64,000 nt of DNA from JAHEJA01 sp965657215 (GTDB taxonomy: Bacteria > Pseudomonadota > Alphaproteobacteria > Rhodobacterales > Rhodobacteraceae), in NCBI GenBank assembly GCA_965657215.1, contig CBFHNR010000003.1:1-64000 (forward strand). Direction: 5' to 3'. Positions 60,648-64,000 of this stretch are shown one piece after another. The translations under genes were made by a program, and so were the position numbers. Numbering within the stretch: the first letter of the stretch is position 1; each line of letters begins with the position of its first letter. Under the pieces are notes generated by a model that was given only the letters and a program-made list of their open reading frames with translations, was not told the origin of the DNA and did no database searches.

Positions 60648-61334
60648 ATGAAAATAAAGGGCTTATTGTTCGACAAAGACGGAACTTTGTTTGATTATAA
60701 AACGACGTGGAATTCATGGACGCGCGATGTCATTCGGGATTTATCCAAAGGCGATCCTTCCCTTGCCCAAGCAATCGCGGACGCCGTCGATTTTGATTTG
60801 CAAAAGGGTGAGGTGCGCACAACAAGCCCCCTGATTGCTGGCACAAACAGAGAGGCGAGCGAGCTGTTTAGTGCGGCGCTGGATAATGCGGACATTGACG
60901 AGGTTGAAGCCTATATAACCACAAAAGCATTAAGTGCCGATTTGTCCGAAGTCCTCCCCCTTCGTGCCTATTTCGACGATCTCAAGGCCCAAGGAATCGC
61001 CGTCGGTGTGATGACCAACGACAGCGAACAGGGGGCAAAGGCGCATCTATCGAGTGTCGATGCCTACGACATTTTGGATTTTGTCGCAGGCTTTGACAGT
61101 GGCCATGGCGCGAAACCTGAGCCGGGGCCATTGCTGGCCTTTGCCAAAGCGATGAACCTTGATCCTGCGGAGTGCGCAATGGTCGGAGATAGCACGCATG
61201 ATTTGATCGCAGGTCAGCGCGCAGGAATGACGACAATCGGTGTTTTGACGGGCCTCGCCCCGCGCGCAGAACTGGCGGCATATGCGAGTGTTGTCTTGCA
61301 AGACATCAGTGAAATTCCATCATGGTTCGCCTAA
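60648..61334 (+). CDS. HAD-family phosphatase (phosphoglycolate phosphatase-like)
   Basis: A 228-residue HAD hydrolase. Motif I is LLFDKDGTLFDY (nucleophile Asp9, acid Asp11), motif II MTND, Lys of motif III in GAKPEPGPL, and motif IV GDSTHDLIAG. The cap domain between residues 20 and 85 is a C1 helical cap. Substrate is a small phosphate ester, possibly phosphoglycolate. RBS AGAGG precedes. Confidence 0.85.
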   Translation: MKIKGLLFDKDGTLFDYKTTWNSWTRDVIRDLSKGDPSLAQAIADAVDFDLQKGEVRTTSPLIAGTNREASELFSAALDNADIDEVEAYITTKALSADLSEVLPLRAYFDDLKAQGIAVGVMTNDSEQGAKAHLSSVDAYDILDFVAGFDSGHGAKPEPGPLLAFAKAMNLDPAECAMVGDSTHDLIAGQRAGMTTIGVLTGLAPRAELAAYASVVLQDISEIPSWFA

Positions 61335-61435
61335 ATCTGGGTGAAAAAATTTAAAAACGACGGATTGCGTCGGTAATCGACAGGATGACCCTCCTCACCT
61401 TTGTGTTTGTTAGAGGCAACACATGGGAGAATTTT

Positions 61436-62995
61436 ATGTCTGATACTGCACCAAAACGGAGACGCGGCGGCGGTCGGTCGGGGAATGCAACGCGCAGAGG
61501 CGGGGCCGTTATCGAACAAATGCCATGGCGGTTACCTGTCAATGTGGATCGCCCAACTGAGCCGTTGGACCAAGAGGGCGTGCTTGCCATCCATGATGGC
61601 GCCATGCGGATTTTGGAAGAAGTCGGTATTGAATTTCTCAACCACGAAGCGCTTGAAATCCTGCGTAAAGCGGGATGTACGATTAACGGTGAAAACGTCC
61701 GAATGGGCCGTGATTTCGTTATGGAATGGATCGCCAAAGCACCAAGCCAATGGACCCTTACACCGCGCAACCTTGATCGGGAATTGACGATTGGCGGCAA
61801 TTATATGCTGTTCGGAAATGTGTCCTCTCCGCCGAATTACTGGGATATGGAATTAGGCAAAAAGGTTCCTGGCACACGTGAGATGTGCAAAAACTTTCTC
61901 AAGCTGAGCCAGTATTTTAATTGCATCCACTTTGTGGGTGGCTATCCTGTTGAGCCTGTCGATGTGCATGCCTCTGTGCGCCACTTGGATGTTCTCTATG
62001 ACAAGCTCACTCTGACGGATAAAGTTGCGCATGCCTATTCCTTGGGCAAAGAGCGGGTCGAGGACGTGATGGAAATGGTGCGGATTGCCGGTGGTCTGAG
62101 CCACGAAGAATTCGAAGAAAAGCCGCGGATGTACACCAACATCAATTCAACCTCACCGCTGAAACATGACATCCCTATGCTTGATGGCTGGATGCGTCTT
62201 GCGCGTCGTAATCAAGGGTTGGTTGTCACGCCCTTTACCTTGGCGGGGGCAATGGCGCCTGTGACGATGGCGGGCGCGGTTGCGCAATCTTTGGCCGAGG
62301 CCTTGTGCGCCGTTGTTTTGGCGCAAATCATTCGCCCAGGTGCGGCCTGTGCAATTGGGACATTTACCTCGAATGTGGATATGAAATCGGGCGCGCCTGC
62401 CTTTGGAACGCCTGAATATATGCGGGCCACTCAAATGACGGGTCAGTTGGCGCGATTCTATGGATTGCCAATGCGCTCTTCTGGGGTCTGTGCGGCCAAT
62501 GTGCCTGATGGTCAGGCGATGTGGGAAACATCCAATAGCCTTTGGGCGGCGGTCCAATCTGGGACGAATATGGTGTATCATGCCGCTGGTTGGCTAGAAG
62601 GCGGATTGATTGCGAGCCCTGAAAAATTTGTGATGGACTGCGAAGTCTTGCAACAGATTCAGCGATATATGGAGCCTGCAACATTTGCCACAACGCCAGA
62701 TGACATAGCCTTGGATGCGATTAAATCCGTGGGCAATGATGGGCATTTCTTTGGGATACAACATACCCAAGATCGCTATACGACCGCCTTTTATCAACCT
62801 TTCCTATCGGATTGGAAAAACTACGAAGGCTGGGAAGTGGCCGGTGGCGTATGGACCCCAGAGCGCGCGCATAACATTTACAAGCGTATCATCGAAGAAT
62901 TTGAAGCGCCTCCAATGGACGAGTCTATTAGAGAAGAGTTGGCTGAGTTTGTTGAGCGCCGCAAGTCCGAAGGTGGCGCGCCCACTGATTTCTAA
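61436..62995 (+). CDS. MttB-superfamily methyltransferase (non-pyrrolysine)
   Basis: A 519-residue TIM-barrel-type protein of the trimethylamine methyltransferase family. The N-terminus is Arg/Gly-rich (KRRRGGGRSGNATRRGG), followed by the conserved IHDGAMRILEEVGIEF. No UAG codon occurs in frame, so it belongs to the non-pyrrolysine branch that includes the glycine betaine methyltransferase MtgB. ATG 61436 follows GGGAGA. No corrinoid protein or reductive activator lies next to it. It could demethylate glycine betaine, carnitine or a related quaternary amine. Confidence 0.85.
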   Translation: MSDTAPKRRRGGGRSGNATRRGGAVIEQMPWRLPVNVDRPTEPLDQEGVLAIHDGAMRILEEVGIEFLNHEALEILRKAGCTINGENVRMGRDFVMEWIAKAPSQWTLTPRNLDRELTIGGNYMLFGNVSSPPNYWDMELGKKVPGTREMCKNFLKLSQYFNCIHFVGGYPVEPVDVHASVRHLDVLYDKLTLTDKVAHAYSLGKERVEDVMEMVRIAGGLSHEEFEEKPRMYTNINSTSPLKHDIPMLDGWMRLARRNQGLVVTPFTLAGAMAPVTMAGAVAQSLAEALCAVVLAQIIRPGAACAIGTFTSNVDMKSGAPAFGTPEYMRATQMTGQLARFYGLPMRSSGVCAANVPDGQAMWETSNSLWAAVQSGTNMVYHAAGWLEGGLIASPEKFVMDCEVLQQIQRYMEPATFATTPDDIALDAIKSVGNDGHFFGIQHTQDRYTTAFYQPFLSDWKNYEGWEVAGGVWTPERAHNIYKRIIEEFEAPPMDESIREELAEFVERRKSEGGAPTDF

Positions 62996-63066
62996 ATTTC
63001 CTAAGACAGTTTAGAAATTAGAAAGAAATTTGGTGTCTTTTGACCTTTGATCGAAAGGCACCAAGA

Positions 63067-63657
63067 ATGCACGGACTTGTCAATAAATCGATAGAATCCT
63101 TTGTGGCCGACACATATGGACCTGACCTTTGGCGTCAGGTCTGTGATGATCTGGGCACACCGGGTCTGAGCTTCGAACCACTCTTGCACTATGACGATAC
63201 GCAAACGCATGACCTCATTGCATCTGTGGCTGCTTCTTTGGGCAAACCGCATCAAGAGGTGTTAGAAGATGTGGGAACCTATTTGGTGTCGCATCAAAAT
63301 ACCCAAGCCATTCGCCGCTTGCTTCGGTTTTGTGGGGCGACGTTTTATGACTTTGTTTTGTCGCTGGACACGCTGCGTGACAGGGCCCGATTGGCGGTCG
63401 ATGATTTGGATTTGCCTCGTCTTGATGTGGCGTCAATGAATGAGGGGACCATTATTTTAAAGGTGCAACCAATTTGGTCTGGATTTTCGGATGTCTTGGT
63501 CGGGCTCATTCGCGCGATGGCCGATGATTACGGGGCCTTGGTGTTCATTCAACGCGATTTCGTGCCACAAGGTTGGGATCGCATCGAAGTTATTTTGATA
63601 CAACATGATTTTGGAAGTGGGAATAGTTTTGACCTATCAGTCTCGGCAACCTCCTAA
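63067..63657 (+). CDS. H-NOX-fold protein lacking heme ligands
   Basis: A 196-residue H-NOX-like domain (MHGLVNKSIESFVADTYGPD start; LEDVGTYLVSHQ; GLIRAMADDYG). Aligned by eye with canonical H-NOX proteins, the proximal heme His (in LDALH-type motif) is Arg104 (LDTLRDRARL). The YxSxR propionate-binding motif is replaced by VQPIWSG at about 133-139. Heme binding therefore looks lost; the fold may sense another ligand or act as a protein partner. It overlaps the next gene by 29 bases. ATG 63067 is preferred to an upstream in-frame start at 63040. Confidence 0.8.
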   Translation: MHGLVNKSIESFVADTYGPDLWRQVCDDLGTPGLSFEPLLHYDDTQTHDLIASVAASLGKPHQEVLEDVGTYLVSHQNTQAIRRLLRFCGATFYDFVLSLDTLRDRARLAVDDLDLPRLDVASMNEGTIILKVQPIWSGFSDVLVGLIRAMADDYGALVFIQRDFVPQGWDRIEVILIQHDFGSGNSFDLSVSATS

Positions 63658-64000
63658 GGCGCGGCCTTTCGATATTCTTTGCCCCAATCACATAATGTTA
63701 GACGCCGATGGTCTGATCCTAGGAACCGGTCCAAATGTGCATAAATTCTTTGACCCGAAACCCGCAACGCCTATTTTCACCCATCTCAAAGTGAGCCGTC
63801 CGAAACATGTTGAGGATATGACGGGGCTCATTGCGGCCCTTGGGCAGCCTCTTCGCCTCAAGCTGAGCAAGGATCCAAAAACGGATATTCGCGGTGTCAT
63901 GGCTGATATGGGGGGGAATAAATATGTATTGAATTTTAGCATTGGAATAGGACTAGAGCGCGCCGTTCAAGTCTATGGCCTCAGTGAACAACATTTCGCA
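63629..64000 (+). CDS. HNOBA-domain signalling protein, partial (runs off right edge)
   Basis: An open frame of 124 residues to the window end. The sequence (FDILCPNHIMLDADGLILGT, then KHVEDMTGLIAALGQPLRL, and the GLSEQHFA end) has the shape of the heme-NO-binding-associated domain, which lies between an H-NOX and an output domain such as GGDEF or guanylate cyclase. TTG 63629 (with GTGGGA before it) or GTG 63617 is the start; either overlaps the H-NOX gene. The output domain is outside the window. Confidence 0.65.
   Translation, partial: MTYQSRQPPKARPFDILCPNHIMLDADGLILGTGPNVHKFFDPKPATPIFTHLKVSRPKHVEDMTGLIAALGQPLRLKLSKDPKTDIRGVMADMGGNKYVLNFSIGIGLERAVQVYGLSEQHFA

Noticed and set aside
1..64000. 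CRISPR array, prophage, tRNA or rRNA genes, riboswitch
   Set aside because: No regularly spaced repeats, phage genes, cloverleaf sequences or recognisable aptamer cores were seen on reading; a covariance-model scan would be needed to exclude small RNAs.

Overview
The window looks like a chromosomal segment of a marine member of the Rhodobacteraceae (Roseobacter group). By eye the GC content is near 50%, low for that family. The evidence is the gene content: a malic enzyme-phosphotransacetylase fusion, an ImuA-type SOS gene with an alphaproteobacterial LexA box, tripartite tricarboxylate transport, an MttB-family methyltransferase, a DmdC-like acyl-CoA dehydrogenase, DUF3572, and an H-NOX-like gene followed by an HNOBA protein. 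I see no rRNA or tRNA genes, CRISPR array, prophage or intact insertion sequence. The genes are tightly packed, with many 4-base ATGA start/stop overlaps and several tail-to-tail stop overlaps.

Layout. 1-980: AT-rich left edge with the N-terminal part of a lipopolysaccharide-type glycosyltransferase and a short resolvase-like remnant. 958-2339: ArsR-family repressor with its own operator, plus a YraQ/ArsP-type permease. 2355-15014: a tricarboxylate uptake and catabolism region, with TctDE two-component system, TctC binding protein, fused TctA-TctB permease, three enzymes (isopropylmalate dehydrogenase-like, PrpF-like, 2-hydroxyacid dehydrogenase-like), an AbrB-type membrane protein, a GntR/FCD regulator and TcuAB tricarballylate dehydrogenase. 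15016-17383: FAD oxidoreductase and glycine amidinotransferase-like enzyme. 17493-25534: metG, an MFS transporter, SOS-controlled imuA, aldo/keto reductase, XRE regulator, fatty acid desaturase, NUDIX, DUF983.

25730-27713: an EF-hand secreted protein, ECF sigma factor, membrane anti-sigma candidate and CpxP/metal-sensor-like protein, probably an envelope-sensing unit. 27718-34673: maeB, and a nucleoside salvage operon cdd-deoA-deoB-add-upp. 34744-40691: SPOR protein, a degenerate M48-like protein, acyl-CoA synthetase, and an EamA-sulfotransferase-membrane protein trio. 40695-48248: a long minus-strand beta-oxidation operon headed by a MerR regulator (MerR, DmdC-like acyl-CoA dehydrogenase, second acyl-CoA dehydrogenase, GST, thiolase, FadJ-type multifunctional enzyme), with a paralogous MerR gene and two thioesterases next to it.

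49772-64000: MATE pump, arsC-pyrD-DUF952, a periplasmic 5'-nucleotidase, glyA, nadK, prpE, a PleD-like cyclase with degenerate receivers, DUF3572, HAD phosphatase, an MttB-family protein, a heme-less-looking H-NOX protein and the start of an HNOBA-domain protein that runs off the right edge. Read together, the region imports and oxidises organic acids, fatty or sulfur-containing acyl-CoAs, nucleosides and methylamines or betaines, and feeds acetyl-CoA, propionyl-CoA, malate and one-carbon units to central metabolism.
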